Source: Pleurostoma richardsiae (lineage: Eukaryota > Ascomycota > Sordariomycetes > Calosphaeriales > Pleurostomataceae). Taken from it: a stretch of DNA of 64,000 nucleotides. The DNA is taken from contig JANBVO010000007.1 of NCBI GenBank assembly GCA_030052745.1, positions 620,001-684,000 on the forward strand. The letters run 5' to 3'. Below the pieces are notes generated by a model. It worked only from the letters and a program-made list of their open reading frames with translations. It was not told the origin of the DNA and did not search any database. Shown here piece after piece: positions 44,958 to 57,367 of this stretch (within the stretch, counting starts at the first letter, position 1; each line of letters begins with the position of its first letter). A program made the position numbers and the translations under genes.

Positions 44958-47771
44958 TCAGCGGCGACGCATATTCCGCCCAGGCTTCAATATCGACGAT
45001 GATGCGTCAGCTCTCAAGCCACGAACTTCACGCATGGTTCTCTTCTCTCCCTGGCTCTTTCCAAAGTCAACGTCACTGGGAGGCGCGCCCATCATCTTGC
45101 TCAGCAGCTGTGCCTTGTATTTCTTCGCCTCGGGATCATCGTACTCGATCTGGGTAGCAGCGGGTATTTTGGAACCAGAATCCACGCTATGTTCCTCCCC
45201 AAAGCATTCGGATCCCATAGCGAAGCTCGCCGCGGCAGATGTGGCCTTCGGGCCACCAGTCTGTGGCGCCCCCGCGGTTGAATCCAGGCTAGCGCTCGAC
45301 GCCGCCGATACGTTGCTGACAGCTCGGCCCATGATCCCACGCCTTCTCCTCGTTGGCCGAGCGGCACTGGTATCGTCTCTAACGGACCGATTCTCTGGAC
45401 TACCACCGGCCAGTGGTCTATTAGGCGGCGCTGCCTCTAGTAATGTCGTCAGTCTCGTTGATAGTGCTTCCCGCTCGTCAGCAGCAAAAGCCACCTCCTC
45501 CCGGGCGGGGTTGCTCTTCGCGCCATTAGGCACTGTTGTGTCAGAGCCAACCGCAGCTACTATGTTCTCGTCGCCATTCCGCTTTCCCTGTTTGTCTTGG
45601 TCAGGCTCGATGTCCCAATCTTCGCCGTGAGCGTTCTCCAGGGGCTGATGTTTGTTCATAAACGTCCGCGGGATTTTATGCGGACTGGGTGATTTGTTCA
45701 ATGACTGTGCAGACGCTTCAGAGAGTGGGCCAGAGTGGTTGTCAGTCGACTCTCTGGCAGGAACCGGTCGGGTTGGTGCCGTTTCAAAGTGCGCCGGCCC
45801 AGATTCTTCCTGTGAGACTGGATGGCCTCCAAGCTCCTGGAATACCAGATTGCTCTCAAAAGCGGAGATATCCACCGCATGATAGTCGGGGGTTTTGCCG
45901 GCCGGTCTCGGAAGGGTGTCTATCTGCGGCTTGTGCTCAGATTCCAGGGCATCTTCTGGCGGATATGAATGACTTTTTTCTAGAGTAAGTCTCTGCTTCA
46001 GTTCTGGGAACAGGTATTTGTGAAGCGCAGCCCTCCGACCTGTTGAAACGCATTCCCATAACCAGTCGGCCCTCACAACAGGCACCCTCCAGGCGAGCGC
46101 TAGATCCAGCTTTTGCTTTCGGACGGAGCTGAGTGAACCGCATACCAGCAGCACTGAGCTTTGAGGTGTGAACCTTTCCTCATAATTTGCACCGAGCTGG
46201 CGTATTGTCTTATCCACCTGGTTGAGATCGACACCTGTGAAGCCTGCGGTACAGATTGCCAACTTCTCAAAATACCGGATGGGGAAACGAGCGAAGGGCC
46301 GACCTATTACGTGGTCCTCAGGCGCGAAGAACTGTTTTTTATGTAGACATCTCTCAATGTAGAATTCCGTCACGACTTCGACATCGCTGGCAGGAAGTGG
46401 TGGATAGGTGTCGGCTTTCGAGTTCTGAGGGACGATGAGGAAGCGATGCAAAAACGGCCTTGAGATGCCCGGATGAGTAGCCAGCTCATCAAGTGAAGAG
46501 GCGACCCTGCCCGCCATGAACATGATAGTGTTGGTCAGAATCTGGGTTTGCGGACCGGAAAAGCCGTGGACATAGAAATAGCAGCTTGAAAAGGCAAGCT
46601 GTTCACTGCTGATTGCAGCTCCCCTAACATGAGTAGGATTGCCTGGCTGCTCCGCTTCCGTGGGATGGGGAATGGCTTCATTCCCGTCTCGTTGTCTGCT
46701 GGGAGATCGAGATGATGCTGTTCGGACAGGATCTTCCCCAAACAACTCAGTTGAGGCCCGTTGATTACCCAGTATGTCGCCCCAAAGATTTTCTCTCTGA
46801 CTGCTCAGTTTCAAACTGGCAGTCTTTTTGATTTTCCGTCTTCCTTGTTCCGAGCCTGGCGGCGCCGCGATCTCCCGCAGCCTCTTCCCAAGAGACACAC
46901 GGCGTACTTCTCGCTTTGTCCACGCATCCTTCCCCCGTTCTTCCTTAGGCAAGAGTGGGTCGTAGCAGCTCTCGTCAAGGATCATTCCTCTCTCAATGCT
47001 GTCATGTAGCCACTCGATTGCAACAGTATGAACGCCCCAGCTCTTGGCTGCCGTGTACTTTCGACCTTCTGGCCTGAAGACAATCAGGTGCGTCACCTTG
47101 CGCGTGAGATCTCCGGTGTAATCGCCTCCATTCGCCACGATCTTTTCGATGATGCTGTGGCGCAAGTCCGCTGGGTATATTCTGTCAGTTCGCTGGCCTT
47201 TACCTAGATGCAGAAGTCGGGGAGCGGCGGCCGAGTTTAGACCAAACAGAACATACGATCATCAAATCCGGTCAGGCAGCAGAGGAGCTTCGCCCTGTCG
47301 GCATTCCCGCTGCCGCCGTTGCTGGTCTCGCAGCTGATGCCGCCAGTCTCGAAAGTCCTCAGAGACCACTCCTTCTCCAGAGCGCCAAAATCAATGTCAG
47401 AGTCTTTTATCCACAGCTCCAGCACGGCATCAATCCATCCCACAGCCATAGGCCGGATATCTGGCCGTTCTTTCGCGACATGACGGTATTTAGGCGTGTC
47501 ATATTCCCCGACTACGAGGTGAGTGACATCGGGGGTGAGGTCGTACTTGTGGACGCCGCCGAGCTCCTTAGTCTTTTTCGAAAGATCCGTCTGTGTGCAT
47601 TTGACGCGCACGTCAGTGACGGTCAAGCACGCGCGTCTTCGCAGCAGGTTGGGAGGTACTTACCCGGCGCTCTGGTGGGATGCTGGTGCAACACACTACG
47701 ACGCCCTGGAAAGGCTTAGAGGGGTCGGTCAAGACATCGCCGACGTCTGATGATGGCGGCGGCGACTCCAT
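44958..47771 (-). CDS. DPB11: Dpb11/Rad4(Cut5)/TopBP1-type BRCT scaffold
   Basis: Scaffold that links CDK-phosphorylated replication-initiation proteins and activates the checkpoint kinase Mec1/ATR. Exons 47771..47664, 47590..47257 and 47170..44958 give 884 residues in one frame. BRCT1 (about 20-110) reads PFQGVVVCCTSIPPERR, then LGGVHKYDLTPDVTHLVVGE and PDIRPMAVGWIDAV. BRCT2 (about 140-235) has ANGGDYTGDLTRKVTHLIVF and WGVHTVAIEWLHDSI followed by LDESCYDPLL. A second pair covers FYVHGFSGPQTQI to FYIERCLHKK, and CTAGFTGVDLNQVDKTI to VVRADWLWECV. Four BRCTs in two pairs plus a disordered C-terminus match the Dpb11/Rad4 layout. Donors are GTAAGT and GTATGT. An upstream in-frame ATG at 47807 is an alternative start. 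The gene is intact. Confidence 0.9.
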
Positions 47772-50009
47772 CGAAGCTTGGGGCGTGCATCGGCAATGAA
47801 CTAACACTTCCCAAGCCCAAGCTCGTTGTCGTGCCTGTTCAGCAGTCTTATCTGGCGTTGAGTGGACGAGGCACGCTGTACGTTGACTGGGCTTACAGAA
47901 TGGAGCGCGCCTAGCTGGCGGACACGCGTTTTAGTTCGACTGAGTCAGCATAAAACAGACAGTCATCAGAGCAGCCGCTGACTCAGCACTCAACCTACGT
48001 TGAGCACCCCAGAGGTTCTACGACTAAGAGGCCCCTTGGCTTCCTACATCGGTCGTTCTTCAACCAACAGTTCCGACACATCTCCATTCCGTCACGGGTT
48101 CCGCCAGAGCAAGAAGTCCTTGTGCTTGCTAGTGGCAGGATGCCGGCGCACCACATGAGCTAGGCTGCCCAGGACTATCGCCTAGCCGCGGTCTCTCCTC
48201 TATTTGGCACCGATACTACTATGCGCGACGAGGCATGCATCACTTTGGAGGTGCCGTCTATCTATCCAGGCATCGGGCGTAGCTATGCCAACTCTTATCG
48301 AGTCCGAAAAATCTCCTAATGCGTTATGCAAGCCCCTCGTTCTTTTATTATTGGGATAAAAGCTCCGCCATGTTCAGATGTGCTACGCCCAACCGTGTTT
48401 GAGGCTGGAGGATGGACGATGGCCGGCGCTTCGCAAGGTGGCTAAGAGTCATTGAAGATCATGATGCGTTGCTAATCAATCCTAACTAAGTACTTGTTCC
48501 GGGATCTCTCGCCATTATCTCTCCGAAAGGTATATTCCCATGGACAGCACGCAGTAGTTCAAGGACTTGACGATATCGCTGCCGAAATATAACAACCGTC
48601 CTCGTCGACCAGACTAGAAAGAAGTATGGAAAGCGTCAATAATAGAACATAAACTAGTTTCTAAAGAATATTTAGTCGGAGTTTACCTCGTCCTTCAGGC
48701 TATACGGCTTCTTTCCGGCTTACATAGTGATAAGCTCACTGCTTTAGACCCTTGACATCGATCTTGGCTACGCATGGACAAATTATGACGAATACAGAAA
48801 GCATAACTCTTCTCTCAAAGGGTCTCTTTGCACCTGCACTTTTCGATCTTGGTCTGTATTATTTACTACCCACTGCCTGACTACCCTCCGTAACGGACCT
48901 GAAGGCAAGAACATTCAAAGCCGGGCATCGCCGATTTACAGTCGCTCCCGATACCTCGCCGCGTTCGAGAACGTGTCTCCTATTCCTACTCCGCGTATGA
49001 GCCTGTCGGTTTTGCCCACGAGCCCGGCCCTTCAAAGCCTTGGACTTGTCAATTGCCTCCTTCTCATCTTGTTCTACGGCATCTCGCCAGCTATCCAATG
49101 TACAAGAGCGGCAGACAGATTCTCAAGTCATCACTAGGATGGTCGAGAGTCGGCTTCCGTAGAAGGCATCGGAGAGCAGGGTGATGATACCTACCGAGCT
49201 GCTCATCTGAGTCTGCCTTCTGAGGTTGCACTGGGTCCTCGACGGGTGCTGTGTCGTTCTGTACCCGAACCAGCTCGCCCTTTTGGATTACGTATTAAGA
49301 TCGTCGACTTGGCCCTCTGGCGCCTCCCGAGGCAACTCGTCACTGGTGTGGTCATCCGTGTATGCGTGGGCAACCTTTGGCATGACGAAGACAGGGAGGA
49401 AGCGAGAACATGACTGACTGCTGACAGCATCGGGACAAGGTTGATATACTGGACAACTGTATCATGGGAAGAGCAGCAGTCTACATTGAAATATTATAGA
49501 GGTGGTTGCGGTCCTAGGGGATCACAGAATCTTGCGGTAATAGACCACGACCATGACGACATGAACCCTCGAGAATCATCGTGACTTCATATCAAAGTTA
49601 TGCATAGTGCGATATGAAGACACCGCGCGGGTGGAGGAGGACAGCAATAAGAAAAAGGCAAGAGACCCCTATTGCTTGAGCTGAAACGTACACAATAATT
49701 AGCTGTATCTTTCGTGAGGTAGACATGCTGGTAGAGGTCTACTTAGCAGCATGGGATACAAATTCCTGGAGATTCTTTCCATCCCGACCACCATCATCAA
49801 GAGGTACTGTACTGCATGTACTTGAACGTAGGCATGGAGCTTTCGCTCGAGCTCTCGTGTCTTGACAATGGGTTAGTTGCACGAGGATTGATTCATATGC
49901 GTCGGGGGCAGAATGTTACAGAACTATTGCTGCCTGTACACCTTGTTCTCCCACCTTTCCCAGTCGCTTCTTAGCTCTACCGGTAGATTCTTCCGAGACG
50001 CCTTCGTTC
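47772..50009. other. Start of the relic-rich accessory region
   Basis: AT-richer in places (48480-48850). It contains short coding-like frames, such as 48859-49098 (-; LDSWRDAVEQDEKEAIDKSK), without domains or splice context. These are probably gene or element remains. The DPB11 promoter is at the left end. Nothing intact is seen. Confidence 0.4.
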
Positions 50010-50473
50010 CTAACGGCAACCTTCAGGCCCCGTGCAATATGTTGGAAATAGTATGGTTAGCATCAAGCACGCCAGCGTATTTCCTCTCAAACGAAAATAA
50101 GGAAAGCTGCAAGTTGACTTGAACGCTCCCGTAGTCTTTGCCATCAGTGCCCGACATTCTACGCTTCCCACCGCACCGCCACCTTCGTCATACGGCTCGT
50201 CGAATTTGCTCTCCAGAACTTCACTAGCACGTTTCTTCGCGCTTCCTCCGAGACGTCTCAGGGTCGATGCTGGCCAGTGTCCTCCGAGACTCTTCAGCTG
50301 CCGCCTCCTCCTGCCCAAACCAGTGCTTACTCACCCTAGAAAGTGTGGCCTTACAGCCGCGAGCTACGTTCTCGGGGTCGCACTTGTTATCCTCTGAGGC
50401 CTCATATGTCAAAGTCAAGACGAGTGTCTCTCGTCGTCACCGAAAGCCTTCACATCAAAGCACACTTGAGGCT
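50010..50473 (-). pseudogene. Frameshifted remains of an unidentified gene
   Basis: Three consecutive minus-strand blocks read like one protein but lie in different frames. Block 1 (about 50473-50424) gives FDVKAFGDDERHS. Block 2 (about 50423-50227) gives VLTLTYEASEDNKCDPEN, GCKATLSRVSKHWFGQEEA and RRTLASIDPETSRRKREE. Block 3 (50225-50120) gives EVLESKFDEPYDEGGG and VECRALMAKTTGAFKSTC. Single-base indels at the two joins would restore continuity. The composition is coding-like and continuous across both breaks, so decay of a real gene is likely. I do not recognise the family. Confidence 0.55.
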
Positions 50474-52639
50474 ACTCTGGACCTGTCACACATAGGTTAA
50501 TAACAGATATGCCATTTATAGAGACGTCATGCATGTGTAGTCTACCGGACGTAAGCGGGTCACTATAGTTCCGTATCCCGTCCCGTCTGACTCCGTTCTT
50601 CCTCCCCGGAGCTGGACGGATTCCTGGGAATCTTGCCCGCCAGAGGCAAGCAAACTGGACGCTACATCTGAATGGCCTTGGACCCTATTAAGTAGAAGTG
50701 GTATGGCCACTCTCCGCATGTCCATAGTTCAGGTTGGTCAACAAACAGAGGCAAGTACGGTCCCCTTGGCTTTATGCGATCCGGCTTGAGCTGAAAATGT
50801 GCAAGACCAATCATGGCGAACCGGGCAAAGAAGAAAAAGAAGGGGGGGGAAGGAGGGGAATCTAACAGCACTGTGGTCAGGGGAAAGACACTGTGTCGTT
50901 CCTTGTTGTTTCCTCTCAATCCAGATTCCTCACATCTCGTCCCCAAGTCACCTCGCCTACCATCATATAGGCTTAACCGTAGAAGTCCATCAATAATATA
51001 ACATGCAACATTCGCATGGCACTTCGCAGGCCAATTATGGGCATCCCACTTCTGGCACAGTGACATGGTCAACGATGCATACTTATTACATTATAAGATT
51101 AATAAACTAAGTACCCAACAAAATTTGTGATAAGAATTATAGAATCATACTCACGCCTGAGTTTCTTCCTCCTAAGAACCTTCGGTAGTACAAGAATCAG
51201 ACTCAAACATCAAGGCGGATCTAAGACACAGGAAAGGCCTTGTAGGTCACCTCTAGGCTTCTGGTAGGATAAATGTCGCGGCATCCTCTTTACATTAATG
51301 GTGAGCCTTGGATCATGGAGAGTAAGCCGGGTTGTTGAGAGTCAGGTTCCTTATGAGACTTGGAGAGCCGACTATTTGATCAAAGCCTCCCTGGGACGAC
51401 AAAGACGGTCCTTAACTAAACAGCTATGACAATACTCCCTTTCATATGCGGATCTTCAGCGTCCGCACCGCATGCATAGGGCTGTCCGGAATCAGGAGTA
51501 TCTAACGAGAGTTCGCGTTGCAAAGTATAAATAAATACGAAGGAGTGGAATTACTCGAGTGTTGAACCTTTTTACTCGTAATTGGAAACTTTCCCTGCCA
51601 AGGCTTCGATAAAGGCGCCGAGGCGGCACGGCAGTGGCTAGGACCGGGCCGTGCCGTTAACGTTCAATTAGGTACCAACGGGAACGGTTCGGCCATAAAC
51701 CTCCAGTTTGATAAGTCGTCTCAGAGGTTTTCCATTCATATGACTGAGGATTTAGCAGTTTCCAGAACGTGATTGTTCGTTAGCCAGATGCAACAGCCAA
51801 CGGGGTCCATCTTATTGTGGCTTTGTGGTGGAACTCGGACAATACTTATAGGCTTCCGAAAGCTTCAGACCCCTGTAGGCCCAGGTTCCACTCTATAGTC
51901 AGAGGAATACGGCATGAATCAAGTCTCGCCGACCGCATATCTTCCACTAGAGTCTGTATACGTGGCACGAGTCTAAGCGACGATGACCTCTATTGCTCCT
52001 CGCTGCATGCGTCCGCATATTGCCCTAAGGGGAGATAGCCGGTTCTTTCAGCGTGGAAATCTCTTCTAGTAATATCATGCGGTCTGAACCGCCTGCTTGC
52101 GAGAGCCGCCCAATGTCACCAACCTTGGCTCTAGTTAGGTAGCTGCGGTTTGCAGTGTTTGTCTACCCGCCGACAGACGGTGTACGTTCGTTTTGGAACG
52201 CAAGACATTCCCTCCTGCTGGTCGAGGTGGAGGATTTGTCTGCTGCAGTAACTACTAGGTAATTGGCACATCCGACTCCTGCAAAAAGAAACAACATACC
52301 AGATAAGTAGAATGTGTACTCTCTGCACTGCCCTGTAGATAGTCGACCTCCACGACCGCTTCTCCCTGCAAAATTCCTCCCGACACATATGCCACCAGAA
52401 TAGGTACACAAGGTCTCACCCGGAGGCTTACAAGTAGTATCTTCCCTCCTCTATTCAAGTCAAACTATGAAAACTTCGGCCAACTTCGGGGCAGGTGTTT
52501 CTAGTCAGATTTAAGGAGTTTGAAGGATCTAGCTTCAGCTATACACAGTATGCCAGGCCGGTGATTGGCAGTCCTCCTTTACATCTTAGGAAAAATTTAA
52601 ATAGTTTTGATGGCGAGCACTGACACTTCTCTAGCCCTA
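50474..52639. other. Gene-free stretch between two relics
   Basis: Rather AT-rich at 51080-51600. The frame at 50662-51072 (-) has a polyphenylalanine run from a G-tract and no domain. I see no gene, repeat array or RNA. Confidence 0.45.
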
Positions 52640-54110
52640 AATGGCCGCTGTCAGGGCAATGAATGAAGTTCGTACGATGTCGTAAAGTGGTTATTAAGTC
52701 CGCCCACTTGCGTGGCTTTCCTTGCGCCGCCCGAAGTGGTGGTCACTGCGTGACGAACTCCATGCAGGTGCTGAAGGATGGTCTTGTTTTCGACATGACG
52801 AACTTCAACGGTCTATCCTACAGTGCGGCGATGCAGGAGGTCACCGTCGGTGGAGGTGTTCAATCCGGGCAGTTTGTCGATTTTTACATGGATTCAAGTA
52901 GTTAGGAAGCCAGTCAGTCAGACATTTGCTCTCGACATCCATGGCACAATCGGCTGATCGTTTGGTTGAGCCACCGTCTCATGTCCCACAGCAGGCCCTA
53001 TGGCTGTCTGCCTCGATGGAGGGATTGACCGGCTCCAGGGTAGATATGGTTTCCGTAGCGGTAAGCCCACGTCCTACAGGATCGTTTTGGGAGACGGCTC
53101 TCTAATACGATCCTCACAGATTGAGTACGAAGACCTTTTCTCGTCTTTTCAGGGTGCTGGATGCAATTTTCTCGGCGTCGTCAAAGCCATCTTCAAGGTT
53201 CAATTGTCCACAAGCCCACGAGGGGATACACCACAGTTGGGACTCGGAGTTCAGCAACGATATGGACAAGCGCAACGTCTTGTTCGGTCCCACGAACGCG
53301 TTTCTCGGAGAAATGGAACCGAATCTTGCGATGTGTGTTGTATTCCTGACAAGGGTCTGGTGCTAAGGTGGCTACGCCGTTTCAGCCGGAGGCCTCGCCG
53401 AAACCGCCCTGACGCGTATAGTAGATTGTCGTCCCGGTGACTGTTGTATGGCTGGGCGGAAAGGACGACTCTCAGAAGTACATTTCCAGTCTCGAGGCTA
53501 TTGGGCTTATTGTCTCGGTCAATGCAGGCGCCTATGCCCCAGCCAGAGCTGCCGTGGGTAACGTATCAGTTATTGACGAGACTACCTGGGCAACACCAAA
53601 TCGTGAAGTCCTACCCTACAAGATCTTTTCGCCCGCGAGCGCAAAGAAATTTGACATTGACGCTATGCGCAAGTTTTTCGACAACATTAATTTGGCCCGG
53701 AGCCAAGCGATGCTGTCATGTCGACCATGTTCGAGGCGTTCTCTCACGAAAGAGTAGAGGAGATTCCCGGCGAGGAACTGCCTTTGCATAAATAAACGGC
53801 AGAGCATCTCGTAAGCTAATTAATTGGCCACATCTCGTGAGAACGGCGAGGAGACTTTTCCTAACCTGCAGAATAAGATGGCTCAACGGGCTTCAAAACT
53901 CTAGACCACGAGGAGGCCGCCTGTTTGTGGCTTGCCAAGTGGAAAGGGAGAATCATAGCCAGCCAGGTCTGGCTATGATCGCCTTCCAGGGTATTGGAAT
54001 TACGGCAACGGCGGCAACATTCCAGACTCAACTAAGGCCATTTATACATATTAAGATTGGCACTTATAGAAGTTACAGAAGATGAAAGAGAAGTACGATC
54101 CCCAGAAATA
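52640..54110 (+). pseudogene. Degenerate FAD-linked (berberine-bridge-type) oxidoreductase
   Basis: Flavin oxidase of the FAD_binding_4/BBE family, non-functional here. Frame blocks: 52663-52905 reads AARSGGHCVTNSMQVLKDGLVFDMTNFNG (the GGH stretch is where FAD attaches) and VTVGGGVQSGQFVDF. Then a break follows. 53000-53217 reads LDGGIDRLQGRYGF, YRIVLGDGS and FQGAGCNFLGVVKAIFK. 53217-53366 in another frame reads HHSWDSEFSNDMDKRNVL and LAMCVVFLTRV. 53437-53757 in a third frame reads VVWLGGKDDSQKYISSLEAIG. At 54078-54110 the plus strand ends with LQKMKEKYDPQK, the typical C-terminus, before TAG. The order is that of the intact family, with at least two frame changes and several stops, so the gene is dead. 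The relic is about normal length. Confidence 0.85.
53952..53979. repeat. Perfect 11-bp inverted repeat
   Basis: ATCATAGCCAG and CTGGCTATGAT are perfectly complementary around CCAGGT. The repeat lies inside the FAD-oxidase relic, near its C-terminal part. It is absent from what the coding pattern requires, so it may mark an insertion footprint. Confidence 0.65.
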
Positions 54111-55197
54111 GTTCTGAGTATCAGACGATAGTATAGGCCATTTTCTCGCTCGGCTGACGCAGTGCCGTAAGGTTATGGGCGAAAGTGCTCGATCAAGCCA
54201 GACCACTGGATATAATGATCAGAGGACTATTCGTGAGGACTCTCGTCCACCTGGCTTAATCACAATTGAGTCATTGAGCAGCATCAGGCGGGTTGAGGAG
54301 AACAGAACCGTTGCTCCATTTCAGTTTCGGTGACATGAAGGAGTTCAGGGTCTAGTCTCTGAATCTACGAAATTGTCCCATGGAAACTAACCTTTCCAGA
54401 TGTAACATACACTGCAGGTCCAGCCCCGGACCATGCGCCGCTACACTACCATAAGATAGCGCTTTGCCCCGGCAGACGTTTCCATGTGGGATGGTGTGCA
54501 GTAAGAATGGTAGGCTCTCGAATGATCAAACATATAGAAAATATTTACGAGGCTGCCCTATATCATTATGCCAAGCAGACAGCGTACTATAGGCAAAGCA
54601 ATAATCATGATCACGGTAGCCGGAAACACGTGTAAAATTGGACGATAATTATCGTTGGCCTTGCTTACCCCAGTATCATCTCGTCGTCTCGAGAATAAAA
54701 ATGCTTCGTGACTTACGTACGTGACCTGCTTACGCCCGGCTTTGATTGCTTCACATCCCACCCAAATCCTGTTGTATCCTACTGGAGCTCGACAAGCTGT
54801 GGTGGCGCAGGGGAAGCTCGTGATAAGCTTGTCGCGTGGAGGTCAAGTATGAATCTGATCCAGCATCAGGTTCCTCGAAGTTCTAATTACCGCATTAACC
54901 AGGGAAGGCATTTTTGAGTCTCTGAAGGGATAAATATCTTCTCCGGCGTCTTGTCCACAAGTGGCTCGGCATTGGTGGTGCTCAGAACTGAACCTTAAAA
55001 GCTCTCTTCTTTGCTTGGTCTAAGGAATATCTGAAAGCCCGCGGTTATCCTCCCGCTAGAGCCGAAAACAGATCGGGCTCGGAAAGGAGCCGTGCTAAAA
55101 ATGTAAGTAGATATTGCGGACGATGATGGTTCCGCGGTCTCGAAGAGTCTGTCAGCTCTCAAACGCCGACTGGTGGATATCACAGAAGCTCAATTTA

Positions 55198-55204
55198 GGC
55201 TAAA
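55198..55204 (+). promoter_or_regulatory. Candidate XlnR/Xyr1 site
   Basis: GGCTAAA matches the established GGCTAA(A) core of xylanase activators of the XlnR/Xyr1 family. It lies 529 bp upstream of the xylanase start. Seven-base motifs occur by chance, and the site overlaps a relic frame, so support is modest. Confidence 0.35.
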
Positions 55205-55309
55205 GCTGCCTTGCTGGCGGCACTCTGAAAACCAGCAAGTCTCAACTAAGAACATGTTGCTAGGCAAGTCATCGAGCCACTGAAACCCGGTTAGTGGAGG
55301 GCTCTTGCT

Positions 55310-55341
55310 CCGGGGAACATGTGGTCGGGACTCTCCTGGGG
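55310..55341 (+). promoter_or_regulatory. Two candidate CreA (SYGGRG) sites
   Basis: CCGGGG and CTGGGG, 26 bp apart start to start, both fit the SYGGRG consensus of the glucose repressor CreA. Paired sites are typical of repressed cellulase and xylanase promoters. This rests on sequence match only. Confidence 0.35.
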
Positions 55342-55546
55342 TTGCATCTCGCGCTGGTGCTACTTGGATGAGAGCTTTTAAACAGCCGATTCATATCTAT
55401 TCGTGGAAGGACAACTCGTGGGTTGTGTCGTCGCGCACCAGGCTTGTTACTGCCTCAGAATGCAACCCTTTGCAAGCTACGCGATACAAGGTTTGGCAAG
55501 GGCCATTTGTTCCACATCACCGCAACCTGTGATGCCTTCGGCATAG

Positions 55547-57367
<1,821 letters not shown>

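Noticed and set aside
45034-45630. 198-codon plus-strand frame
   Set aside because: It is the mirror of the DPB11 coding strand, with the Ala/Ser-rich look of an antisense shadow.
50813-51001. G-rich stretch encoding KKKKGGEGG, considered as a small basic protein
   Set aside because: Driven by a simple purine tract; no conserved start or context.
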